A stretch of 64,000 nt of DNA from Verpa conica. Its lineage: Eukaryota > Ascomycota > Pezizomycetes > Pezizales > Morchellaceae. Location: assembly GCA_033030425.1 (NCBI GenBank), contig JAUFSD010000003.1:2790001-2854000 (forward strand), given 5' to 3'. Below, piece by piece: positions 1 through 10,901 of the stretch. Every line of letters begins with the position of its first letter. Within the stretch, counting starts at the first letter, position 1. The notes beneath the pieces were generated by a model that searched no databases, was not told where the DNA came from, and was given only the letters and a program-made list of their open reading frames with translations. Position numbers and translations under genes: made by a program.

Positions 1-2150
1 TGCGTAGCCAGAGTAGACGTAGGATATGTCATCCGGGTTGTGTTCGTTCACTTCGTCTACAATTAACTTTAGAACCTTGCGGAGATTTGTATAGTTCGTC
101 CTTGTAATTCCCGATGCGGCAAGCACTGTGCGTGACTGGAGCAGCTGAAGCTTTTCGAGAGCATCTAGAGTTAAAACATGGTTATAGCCGTAAGCATGTA
201 AGATCTCCCGTTTGAAGTTTTCGAGATCTTTTGGTTTCAGCCCTTGGCTAATGAGAGACTCAATGCAGAGTAGTCGTAAGACAGCTTCAACTGGGGCATT
301 CCGTGCAATAAGCTCTTCTATTGCGTCATGTTGACTAGATGGGTCTACACCTGCGGCAAGGTCTGTAATGGTTTGAGGTTAGAGTGCTATTTGTGTGGTC
401 CTTCATTCCACTTTGTAGCAAGATTTCAACCGTGCCAATCTATAATTGGATAAGGTCACTTGCTTCAATGGGGAACAGATGGAGTAGAGTTGGAGGGGCC
501 TACTTTGTTGCACTTCTAAAACCTTATTGAAAATGTCTGAGCGAGTGTGCTTCATTATCTCCTCGGCTAGGCCAGTGTGTAACCGTAGTGATTGGTGTTC
601 CTGCTGTAGACCACCAAGCTTGCTAACAAAATCACGGATCTCCGAAACCGTTTTTGCTTGATGGCGACCTTCATAGTCATCGTTCAGTCTTCTAGCTACT
701 TTATTAAGCAGGTTTCCTACAATCGCGAAGTTAGTATCTCGAAGGTTCTCGAACAACTTATCCTCAGAGCTTAAGAGAACTGGTCTTTTCTGCTTTGAAG
801 ATGATATGGGAACTGTAGCTGATGACGACGAAGAGGGGACAGCTCCTGGCTGTTGCTGCTGTGGAGGCCCTACAAGGGCAGCGTCTAGCTCTATCTTTGC
901 TATCTGTTCTATCAGCAATCAAGTCTACATCTAGAACGTCTAGGCAGTATTTTTACAATTATGAATTCCGATAGTCTCATCAATTAATCCTTCATAGGTG
1001 AGTTGTGTTAGTAGTGGGGTAACCATATCTGATTCCCTGTCTACCACAATCAATTCCCCAAGTATACTACTTGGGGTTAATTCGAAAAGATTTGTATCAG
1101 ACGCGTCCTCCTCGCCTCGCATACGAATGAGAGCATCTGCAAGTCGTCGCGCACAATCGCCTTTTCCGATTATACGGGGAAACAGGCCATAGCGGCGCTG
1201 GATCCCCATAAGAGCACGGGCTGAGTAAAATATCGAGGTATAATCCTTGCGCTAGGTAATTGTAAGAACAGATCGTAAACTAGAAGTTGTACTAGAAATA
1301 ATAGGATGATGTCTAAGGGGCATACAAGGTACAGCTCCTCAAAAGAATCCTCAAGTTCCAGTGAAAGAACGTCTGGCTCCAATGCGAGGAAGTGTAGCGG
1401 GAATTCGCCAATTGTTACATCCCCCAAGACACCCTCGTCCTCAAGAATCTTCTCGCATACTAGTGTCCGCCGGGGTACGAAAAGGATTGTATACTCGAAA
1501 TCCTGGCCAGGAATTTTGGCATTTTTTTTAATATGGGCTACTCAAGTAGAATATGTCAGCTTTTCTGGTTCCTCGTTACTGTTGATAGAATTCTCCCAAC
1601 GATAACAGTTTATACTTTTGGGGAAGCTGGAAGTGTATCTATATTGGGCACAAGACTGACTATGCCGAGTGAAAGATGAAGCTCCACACAGCCTACTTTT
1701 GGCCCGTAAAAAAAAAAAAATACAAAGCCCTTACTAGAATGATATAAGAATTACTACATACCTGCTATTGCGTATGTATTTTTAACTGTGCATCGTACTA
1801 GAAATACTATGTTCTTTTGGGTAGCATCAACAACACCATCTTCTAGCCAGAATATCTTGTCGACGCCATGTTCCTAAACCAAATATCACATTATTACTAC
1901 AAGAGTCTCCAGGGGGTAGTAAGAAAGCTAGATGGTCGCACTTGGAGAGCGGAGAACTTTGAAAAGAGACCGAGGGGACCGCTGAGCGACTTGTCGAGAA
2001 CCAGGACCTTCTTTCCACGTACCTAGGTAACAGTTAGTGGCGGGAATACTAAAAGACCAGCCATCAACTTACACCCAAGAGGAGGTCCAAGAGATCCTTC
2101 TGAGCTGTAGCTTTAATGTAACCTGTATCGACACCGGGAGTAGGAACCAT
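1..2150 (-). CDS. VPS33: Vps33, Sec1/Munc18-family subunit of HOPS/CORVET (C-terminus beyond the left edge)
   Basis: Vps33 is the SM-family protein that templates SNARE assembly in the HOPS and CORVET tethers at vacuole and endosome. Exons I read on the minus strand: 2150-2073, 2022-1942, 1873-1762, 1537-1326, 1245-957, 899-504 and 362 to the edge, about 510 residues. Recognisable stretches in order are VRGKK, KSLSGPLGLF, EHGVDKIF, VPRRTLV, GEFPLHF, IFYSARAL, RYGLFPRIIGKGDCA, the SM hallmark VDRESDMVTPLLTQLTYEG, and SYVYSGYA at the edge. The family is about 600-700 residues, so the last part is missing. A low-complexity Q/P/S insert sits where many fungal homologues have a linker. The 224-nt intron 1538-1761 is long for this window. 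The start is the first ATG in frame with the conserved amino end. The gene is divergent from TIP20. Confidence 0.93.
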
Positions 2151-2329
2151 TGTCGCTGCGTGTGGTCGTCCGTCGTTGTTGACGAGTAGCACCTAGGAGG
2201 TTGTGCGGGCTACGTGTGACGTATCTAATCTAATCTCAGCCCCAATCTTATCAATCTAAATAGAGAACAGCAAAGCACTCGTGACCTTAACCAACGACGG
2301 AGCTCTAGTCCCACGAAATTCACGAAGCG
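2151..2329. promoter_or_regulatory. Bidirectional spacer between VPS33 and TIP20/RINT1
   Basis: Only 179 bp separate the start codons of two divergently transcribed vesicle-tethering genes, so both promoters must overlap here. No TATA box or other site stands out. Confidence 0.6.
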
Positions 2330-5125
2330 ATGGCTACCAATCTCGACGGAACACTAACAGACTCCCGGGAAAAGGATACTCGGGTAGAGGATTATCTAAA
2401 CGACAAATTCCAGACATTAGGCGATTTAGACAACCTCGATACCCTTCTTACAACCGTTCAAACACAGCAGTCGCAGCTCCGTGATCAGGTACGTCACCCA
2501 GCACCAGAATAATCACCAGAATAATCACTCGACTAATGAAAAATACGTACAGCTTCAAGAAGCTGAAACAAGAGCTGAAAAGGCTAGAACAGCTGCAAAA
2601 GAACACTCACAAAATGTCTTAATACAGGCGCAACTACTCCGACAAGAGCAGGAAGATATCGACCGCCGACTAAAAGCTACTACTTCTTCAGAAACGGCTC
2701 AAGATGCTACGCAGGAATTTGAAGCCAGTATGGAAAAATTGCGAAGGTTAGATGTTGCGAAGGGATATATTTCGTTGATCATTGAGGTCAATGAATTATC
2801 AGAAGAGGCCCGGAAAAATATTCAAAAGGACCCTAAGGCTGCCCTAGTTCCGTATAATAAGCTTCAGCACCTATCAAAATCTCTAAAGATTCGTCATGAA
2901 GCGTCTGAGAGTGCTGCAGTGCACTTAGTTGATTTTGTTGAGAAGACTACAAGTACCCTCTGGGACGAGATGAAGAATAAGCTCGCCGGAGAGTTTCAAG
3001 AGGTGCTAGGGGAAATTGGCTGGCCAACACCAACAGTAGATCTGAATAAGTTCCCAAAGTTTCAGAAGTGTTTTGATAAATTATTGATTTTACAAGAACC
3101 GTACGTCACTAATGATACACTTCTTATGATATCGTATAAACTGACTAGAGTTTAGTGAAATTGAGTCGGGATTAAAGGATATTCCACTACTACCTCTTGA
3201 GGCTCTTGTCAAGCCATTGGAATTGAGGTTTAGATATCACTTTGAGGGTGATAAGCAAACAAACCGTGCTGACAAGGTTTGTTGCCTTCAGTTTAGGTTC
3301 CCTCTTTGTATCTGTGGTATACTAAAGCATCTAATTATAGCCGGAATGGTTCCTCTCACAAATTGTCACTCTGATCACTACATACAACCAATTTCTGTGC
3401 TCTTCTATCCAACCCATTCTCTCAATCTCTGAAAACCCACTCATCTCATCTCGCGACGCTGTAAACGAGTTTATCACTGCCCTTCTCCCAATACTCCGGC
3501 GTAAAATCCACAACTTACTTCCCCAGATTTTAGACCAAGCACAGCTATTGAGTCATTTTATCCACGAAATGATTAAATTTGATGCCATGCTTAGGGATGA
3601 GTTTTCATATGTTCCATACGGCGAGAATGGATGGAAAGGTGTGACACATGAAGTACTAACGGTAGAGAATGGATTTGCCGGGTGGATCAAGGTGGAAAAA
3701 GAATGTAGGTTTCAAACAACCTTTCTAGTATGGAATATCACAGCACTCTTACTCATTAAACAGTTGCTTTATCGAGGTATCATAATATCCTCAATGCTGA
3801 GGATGCATGGATTATCGACTACGACAGTGCCGGCCCAAATGATACAAAACCAACTAAGTCAGCACTTAGGTTGAAAGATCTTTTAGAGACAATCACGGGT
3901 ATTTTGACCCCAAAGGCTTCCCTCTACCTGTTAATACCAAATCTGATATACTCTCTTCAGATCGGTACCGCCCTTTAACATCTTTTGGCCAGCGCCTTAG
4001 CTTTTTAATGAATATCCAAATTTCCATCTTGGATCAATATCTTAACCGGCTTCAATCAAGTATCGAGGCCTTTAGGATGCTTTCATCGTCAATTGCAAGG
4101 GCTGTCCAAGGAACGAGTAAAGAGGAAATCCAATCCCTCTCTGGTATCGGTGGCCTAGAAAGATTATCTAAGGTCTACGGAAGCGCCACATTTCTTGAAA
4201 GCTGTATACGTGACTGGGACGAAGACACTGTATGCTCAGAAATCTCTATCATAAATCTCCGTATGAAGTTATTGTAGACCATAACTAACGACCTAACAGT
4301 TTTTCTTAGAACTTTGGGAAGAGCTACAGACTCGGGCTCAGAAAGCACAGCACAGCAACTCGAACAAGTCCCTGACTGGAACAATGAATTTAGCAGAGGT
4401 CGCCAGCGTTACCAGCAGTGCAGTTGTTTCTGGGAATGATGGCGGCGCACTATTTGATAATATTGCCGAAGGATATAAGAATCTTAGAACTCGAGCAGAA
4501 GAGATGATTGTGGAACTGCTTATAGGTAGCATGAAAGAAGAATTGAAAGCATACTCGAGAATGTTAGTCCTTATATTACCTCTCCCCTTTTGGTAACTAA
4601 TAGCAACTTATTTATGACCAAAATAGAACACTTTGGTCATCCATTGACATGGATCGGACTGATTCCACAATTTCTCCCGAAATTGTTCCAGCTGTAGCAA
4701 TGCTCGACACCTTCCTTGCCTTCCTTGCTAAAACTGTTGCTGCAGCGGCTTTTAGGAGGGTTTTTCGCCAGCTTGGTGCAGGAATCCAAGGCTGGATGTG
4801 GGATTGCGTTATCACGCGAAGTCAGTTCTCCTCTGCCGGAGGGAAACAGTTCGTAAATGACATTACCGAAATATGGAACGCTTGCTCCCGATATGCAGAA
4901 GAGCCCACAACATCGATGAGGAAGCTGAAGGATGCCTGCGTTTTACTTACATTACCAACTACACCAACTGAGGGGGAAACAAGTCTCGGACTGAAGGAGG
5001 TAGTCAATGCTATTTTTGAAGACAACGATAAAGCTAGGGCTGTTTTAGGGAGATTAGGGTTAGCGAATATATCAGTTAGTGATGCGAGGACTGTGTTGCA
5101 AAGGAGGGTAGAATCTTTTGCTTAG
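2330..5125 (+). CDS. TIP20: Tip20/RINT1-family subunit of the Dsl1/NRZ ER tethering complex
   Basis: The family tethers Golgi-derived COPI vesicles to the ER, working with Dsl1 and Sec39 and with ER SNAREs. Exons 2330-2488, 2553-3100, 3156-3276, 3341-3704, 3764-3898, 3961-4229, 4300-4562 and 4627-5125 join to an in-frame 785-residue protein. An N-terminal coiled-coil region (about residues 50-130) precedes the RINT1/TIP20 domain. Family landmarks are PEWFL, LLETITDRYRPL (formed only after removing the 62-nt intron 3899-3960), the LDQYLNRL region, LWEELQ and TLWSSI. Seven introns of 55-72 nt have GT-AG ends and CTAAT-type branch sites. The length suits fungal members. The family assignment is firm; the yeast symbol is used by homology. 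Confidence 0.9.
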
Positions 5126-5972
5126 TATTTGGTAGTAGTATTTTAACTTATCGAAAACTTATATGGGCAAATACATTGTTTCTAAACACTACTTCTGTTT
5201 GTAGGTTACTACTATTGTAGGGGGACAAAAATAGCCGGTCATTTACAAGGTACCTAAAGCCCTACATAGTTGCGATTGATAAGAAACGGAAAACCGAACT
5301 AGAGAAAGAACACATTAATAGTTTATTTTACTATCTACTTACATAAACTTATTCGTTGTGGAGGAAGAAGATATCGCATTAGGGTGTTGCTATTCGAGTG
5401 ACCGGGTATTTTGTCCCCTTACAATACCTGATACTATATCTTTATGAAACCGGTGTCTATCGCCCTCAAGGGCTTATAGTTACCTCGTACTCGGGCCTTA
5501 AGAGAATATGGAGTAAGTATACTAGAAAACACCGTAGTGCCTATAGTCACATACTTTACCGAGAACAATGGATAGTACGTCAGGTTGTCAGCTCACCTTC
5601 CGTGTACTTAAAAATACCGGTTTCATTCATGGTTAGGAATGGGTTGTAGTAGATCTATTATATAATTAATATTGGGTTAGTTTTTATTGATAAATTTGAC
5701 ATAGTCAAGTTGATGCAGGAGGGAATTTTCTATTTCACAGCCACAGGGGGCTTTACAATGTTCTATGAAAAAAACAGTCATTGTCACAGCTACGCTGTAC
5801 TAGTCAAAAATAGAGTCACCAGGGCCTGCTATACTATCCACAGTGTTCGGTACAGTATGTACTTTTTAATAAGAGTAGCTAATGAGTATCATGGATAGAG
5901 ATCACGTGCCACTCGGGACTATGTTTGGGTATCTATGCAGTTGAATCGTTGATTAGAGCCTTTCTTTGTGTA
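5126..5972. other. Spacer downstream of TIP20, no gene recognised
   Basis: AT-rich sequence with short open frames that have no recognisable domain or splice logic. It should hold the TIP20 3-prime UTR and terminator, which I cannot delimit. Confidence 0.5.
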
Positions 5973-6319
5973 TGTTCTGGCCCGTTGGGGGGACGTGCCC
6001 GTTGGGGGGACGTCCCCTCAACGGGCAATCTGTTAGGTGCCCTACCCGTTGGAGGCACACCCATGGGCGGGCCAACAAAGTATAGCCTAATTAATACAGG
6101 GACACTCAAAAGAATAAGAATAATAGCTAGAAAATATAAATCTATCTTGAACTATATTTGTGATTTTTTTGGATTTTATTCTATGCTTTATTAAACTTGT
6201 AGGAGGCTGGAAGCTTTGTTCTGAGTGTTTTTTTGTAGCCAGGGTTTTTTTATGTTGTTACCCATACAGGGGACGTAGGTTGGCCCATATAGAGGACGTC
6301 CCTCCAACGGGCCAGAACA
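5973..6319. mobile_element. Miniature inverted-repeat element, about 347 bp
   Basis: The ends are inverted repeats of 24 bp, TGTTCTGGCCCGTTGG onwards at 5973-5996 and its reverse complement at 6296-6319, with one mismatch. A four-base direct repeat TGTA flanks both ends (5969-5972 and 6320-6323), as expected of a target-site duplication. Inside the left end the 16-bp unit CCCGTTGGGGGGACGT occurs twice in tandem (5981-5996, 5998-6013) and then inverted. There is no credible coding frame, so a non-autonomous DNA transposon is the natural reading. The superfamily is not evident. Confidence 0.65.
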
Positions 6320-6323
6320 TGTA

Positions 6324-6507
6324 TAGTTGCACCTCGCTATAAGAAACGCCAAGAACTCAGCCGATTTCGTTTCTTATAGCAAGTTTTCCAAAGATATCCC
6401 TTATAGCAAGGGTAAATTTGGTGTAGAAAAATCAGAATTGACCTGGAAAAAGTTTCTTACAGCAAGGTTTTTCTTATAACGAGGTTTCTTATAGCGAGTT
6501 GTGACTG
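6324..6507. mobile_element. Pogo/Fot-like MITE, about 184 bp
   Basis: The imperfect terminal repeats share the perfect 15-bp core CTCGCTATAAGAAAC (6333-6347, inverted at 6484-6498). The outer right end reads CAGTCACAACTCG in inverted view, the left TAGTTGCACCTCG. TA dinucleotides flank both ends (6322-6323, 6508-6509). Variants of TTTCTTATAGCAAG recur about five times inside. Terminal CAGT, TA target sites and a CTCGCTATAA-type terminus are typical of fungal pogo/Fot-family Tc1-mariner elements. It abuts the previous element, so one may have inserted at the edge of the other. No transposase is present. Confidence 0.6.
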
Positions 6508-6839
6508 TATATTGATAGCTTTCTTCTCTCTTAGGGAAGTATCTATGATTAATTCAACTCTTTAGTGCGGCCGGGTGATATATTATGAACCCAGCGAAAC
6601 CCACATAGATGTATTTACAACTCATTCAAGCTATAGCAAAATAGTAGATAGTAATTTTTTTCATTGATCCCACGATAACATTACATCAAATTATAGGTCT
6701 AGGGATGCTTCCTTATCTATACTGGTGCTGTTATATTGAAAAAAATTCTCATTTTAGCGTGTCTTGGCACTGAGTGAACTATCTTGGATATTACACTGCA
6801 TCTTGAAGAAATATCGATTCTCAACCCAAAAAGGCCACA

Positions 6840-9800
6840 ATGGCCGCCAAGAGCATGTCTCATCAAAGCCCGGGCTCAGGCGAGTCAGAATATGCACAGG
6901 ACGATGATCTTATCAACAATCTTCTAAATGGGGGAACAATACCAGGCGAAATCCCAGGAGATTTTAGTTTTGGCGACACTATCGGAAAGGTAGACGATGC
7001 CGTGAATTACGAAGATATATCTGACGATGATCTACTCCCGGATGAAGAAATTTCGAGCCTCCCTGTTACCCGAGATTTTAGTCCAACTAGTAATAATGAT
7101 TTGTGCGACATGATGGATGAGAGCATGGAAGGGATTGAAGGATGTGAGCCTGAGGTAGACTTTGATGACCTATTTGGGGATCTAGAGCTTGTAAACGATT
7201 CAGTACTGTCTGAAGCTGAGAATCTAGATGCCAATCTGGGCGAGCTACAAGACGGTATCGATTCAATAGCTGTGGACAGGAATGAGAAGGGGATTTTAAT
7301 TGCTGAAGATAGTTCAGAAGCGGAGACATCAAGCCAGGCTTGTAGAAAGGAATTTACTCCGGAGGAACTTGTCAAACAATACTTCCCGGACTTTGAGCCA
7401 CATACAATCCTATCCTTTAGTTCACTATTTAGGTCAAAACCTACTACCTTATCGGTACCTTTCTTCAAACCGCCAAAGGTATGTATCCCAACAAAGATAG
7501 GCTTTGAGATGGCTACAGACCAGCAAGAAGACTTCATAAAATCCTTAGCTGTGGCGAGTGGGTTAAAAGAAGGTAGAAGAGTCATAATAATCCCTCGGGA
7601 GACCGAGACTATAAGTATAGACGAAGAAAGCACCAAAGGTGGGTCGCGGGATCCGATTTTTGAGAGGGACCTCATACTTTCCTGCGATGACTGGGAAAGC
7701 AAGCTGGATGCCATGATGAACACTCCGCTACCTTCTCCAATGTTGAAAAGGGTCAGTGACACGGAAGCCAAGAAATCTAGCATTTATGATTTCCACCGAG
7801 ATAAGGTTTGTTCTTTTGTAAATAACCATGAGCTTTTTCAACTAAAAGTGGGTATTTACAGCGCATCAAGCATTTACACAGTTTTATTGATATTCTCCCG
7901 GACTCATGGTTAGATGAGGATGTCATTTTAAATGGAAATCTTACCTCTATTTGCGACCAAGTTACACTCGACCTTAACGATCCCCGTCTTTTGGTTGATA
8001 TCCACCAACCTAATGAGGTACCTCGTACCCGTCGGATTGGTGGTGAGTTTAAACGGGGGGCCAATAAAGATCTTACTCAAAGGTACAATATTAGCAACGA
8101 CGAGGCCTACGACAAGTTGAATACAGTCTCTCGTAACCAAGTTAGAAGTACTATAGGCCAATTAGAGATCGAGCATAGTATGCCAGCTTTAAAATTTCAG
8201 TCTCCATTTGTAAGTACTTTCCTTTTGCCTCTATTTTCTCTGCCACTAAATACTACCCCTAGTATAAAGAAAAGATTTCAGTCAAGGAGCAAAGAGCATA
8301 TCACCGCCCTACGTTTGCCTTTGACCTTGACCTGGAATATCGATTCGGACGAGTTGAGCATCGTAAGAGGAAAACTTACCACAAACTTCCAATAAAAACT
8401 GTCCTCAGAACGGCTATAGATCTTTCTCTCCAGGATGATCTACCCTTCGTATTGTTGGAATATTCAGAGGAGTATCCTCCTGTTCTATCTAAATTCGGTA
8501 TGGGCAGTCGGATAATCAACTACTACCGCCGCACCGGCTCCCAAGACGTTGCACGCCCTAAGCGTGATATTGGGGAAACCCAGGTGCTATTATCTCAGGA
8601 TAGGTCACCCTTTTGGAATTTCGGTACAGTAGATCCAGGGGAGGTAGTGCCTACACTTTACAACGGAATGTTCCGTGCACCTGTTTTTCAACAGTCTGCG
8701 AAGTCAACAGACTTCTTAGTGGTCAGAAATATAAACAACAATCAAGTCCACCACTTCCTAAAGACTATCCCACATATTTTCGTTGTTGGGCAGCTTCTAC
8801 CAGTAACAGAAATTCCGGGACCCCACTCTAGAAAAGTCACTACTGCCTCAAAGAATAGGCTTAGGATGATATGCTACCGTATCCTTAAGCGCAAGAAAGA
8901 AAATTCGATGACTGCAAAGGAGATAGCGCCACACTTTCCAGAGAGCACCGAGCTACAGAATCGTCAAAAGGTAAAGGATATCCTAGAACGTGCTGGCGGG
9001 GGTGTTTGGAAAATGAGAGCCGACGAAAATTTCCAAACCGAAGAATCCATTAGGAACCTTATTAAACCCGAAGATTTATGTTTGCTTGAAGCGATGCAGG
9101 TTGGTCTTAGGAACCTAGCAGATGCGGGGTACTCGAAAACCCTTGACGATGAGGATGACCTGGGAGGCGAGAAAGATGGGATAAGTCTTGAACAACAGTT
9201 GAAGCCTTGGGTTTTGTCTAAGAACTTCATCGAAGCAACCCAAGGGAAGGCTATGTTACAGCTTCACGGAGAAGGTGATCCGACTGGCCGTGGTGAAGCA
9301 TTTAGTTTTGTGAAGACTAGCATGAAAGGTGGGTTTAGGGCAGTTGGAGAAGGTGTCGAAGATAATATGGATAAACAACGTCTTAGGGAGCTTGGAGGCC
9401 ACAAATACAATGTGGCACGTCAGCAGAGAGAGTATGTAGAAGCGATTGTTAGTATCTGGCAAGCTCAAAAGAGCAGTCTTAGTTGCACAGAACCACCAGA
9501 GCTGGAGATCGAAGATGCGGAAAGAGATGATGGGTATGACCAGCTTGAAGAGGGTAGGGTATCGACAGCAGACGACGAGATTGCTAGTCAACCTACCAAA
9601 TTCAGCTCGATGAACCAAGGCAACAAGATTTTAAAGATCATAAGGAATGTCCGGAACGAGTGGGGTGAGAGAAATACAGTAGAGGAAATAATCATAGATC
9701 CCAAAGTTATCAGGCAATACATCAGAAGACGGAGAGAGCTTGATGCGGAGAAAACAAAGTATGCTAAAGGCAATATTACCTAGCTGAATAGTTCTCTATA

Positions 9801-10308
9801 CTAAAACTCTGTAGTGTTGCAGAAATCGTTCGCACAGGTAACAAACAAGAGGATGAGATCAATAGGAAGAGGTTTTCCCCCAAATTTGGTATAGATTATT
9901 TTAAGATATACATAGAACTAATCATTGTAGAATGCGCGACGAACTCGCTCGCCTCCAACGGAACAAAGAACGACGTGAGCTTCGAGAGCGTCAAGTAAAA
10001 CGAGGTACCCTCGGGGGTGGTTCCATGTCCCCTAATGGCATGTCTCCAGATTCTGGGTTTGGATCACCTGCATTAGCTTCAGGGAAAGGAGTAACATCTA
10101 GAAAATGTGCCAACTGTGGTCAAGTAGGACATATCCGTAAGTAGTCCCTTTCCCTACTTCGGGGTCATTTGATAACTTAACACGGTTTACAGGGACGAAT
10201 AAGAAGATTTGTCCAAAACTAAATGGAAGCTGGGAAAGACTGGGTATGAGTCCGCCCCCGGTATCCCGTCAGCGCTCTGAGTCTGTATCAACACCTGTGA
10301 GCTCTTGA
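6840..10308 (+). CDS. TAF1: TFIID subunit 1 (TAF1/TAF145 family)
   Basis: TAF1 is the scaffold of TFIID, binding TBP and other TAFs at RNA polymerase II promoters. Exons 6840-7805, 7862-8209, 8263-9758, 9815-9871, 9931-10136 and 10193-10308 give 1062 residues. The N-terminus is very acidic, as in the TBP-binding TAND region. The central TAF1 core (DUF3591) is recognisable by YNISNDEAY, EHSMPA, RAYHRPTF, FVLLEYSEEYPP, PFWNFG, PGPHSRKVT and ARQQREYVE-type stretches. The C-terminal part has ELARLQRNKERR and a zinc knuckle, CANCGQVGHIRTNKKICP, split by the last intron. There is no bromodomain, as in budding yeast Taf1, where Bdf1 supplies it. The start lies just after the sequence AAGGCCACA and is the first ATG in frame. 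Confidence 0.93.
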
Positions 10309-10901
10309 ATACTTTCTATATAACCTAGGCTTCCATTTTGTTGGGCTTTGAATGTATGAGTTTCTAGCTTGTGCCTTTTTGCATTGACAAAATAGGACTA
10401 AGATTATGTAGTAAAACCGGTTTGTTTTTCTCCGCTTCAATGATTTTTGTGCTCTTGTACTATTCTATTATACCCTAGAATTCTATGCAAACCAGCGGTA
10501 GATGGTTGGAGGTGAGGTTTACTTTGAATAGGTTTTAAATTCTAATAGTAGACATTTATGTAACTGCGTGGTTCCTCTTATAGAATTTTATTGTCTTTAC
10601 TCACGCTTTGCATGATAACTGGTAACATGTGTTCAAAATCATTACCGGTCTGCGTCATACATGACACGCCTGTGTCGCCAAGATTTCTTGGCGCGTTGAG
10701 CGCGTTCCATCACGTCGCCCCGTCTGCCCCCCGCTACAGCTCCAGAATTCCCACGTTTCTACACTTTTACCGTCCAACTAACCCTAACTAACCTCAGATT
10801 TCCTACTAGTTTCAGCTCTCATAGCAATATCAAGCTTCCATACAAAGCTCCTGAGCAATAACCTAGAGAGGACCCCGACCCCCCACCGCCACTGACTTAC
10901 G
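10309..10901. other. Spacer between TAF1 and RAD52
   Basis: It holds the TAF1 3-prime end and the RAD52 promoter. A GC-rich patch (10660-10740) with inverted and repeated motifs is listed separately. Nothing else is recognised. Confidence 0.5.
10677..10706. promoter_or_regulatory. Paired MCB-like motifs and a palindrome upstream of RAD52
   Basis: About 200 bp before the RAD52 start are two copies of CGCGTT (10692-10697, 10701-10706), which read AACGCG on the other strand and resemble the MCB core bound by the G1/S factor MBF. They overlap a perfect inverted repeat, GCCAAGA-TT-TCTTGGC (10677-10692). Cell-cycle control of recombination genes by MBF is known in yeasts; that it acts here is inference. 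Confidence 0.35.

Noticed and set aside
5398..5649. 83-codon open frame after TIP20
   Set aside because: No family features and unremarkable start context in AT-rich DNA.
7007..7783. 258-codon open frame antisense to TAF1
   Set aside because: Shadow of the acidic TAF1 N-terminus; Ser-rich with no domain, and the plus-strand gene explains it.
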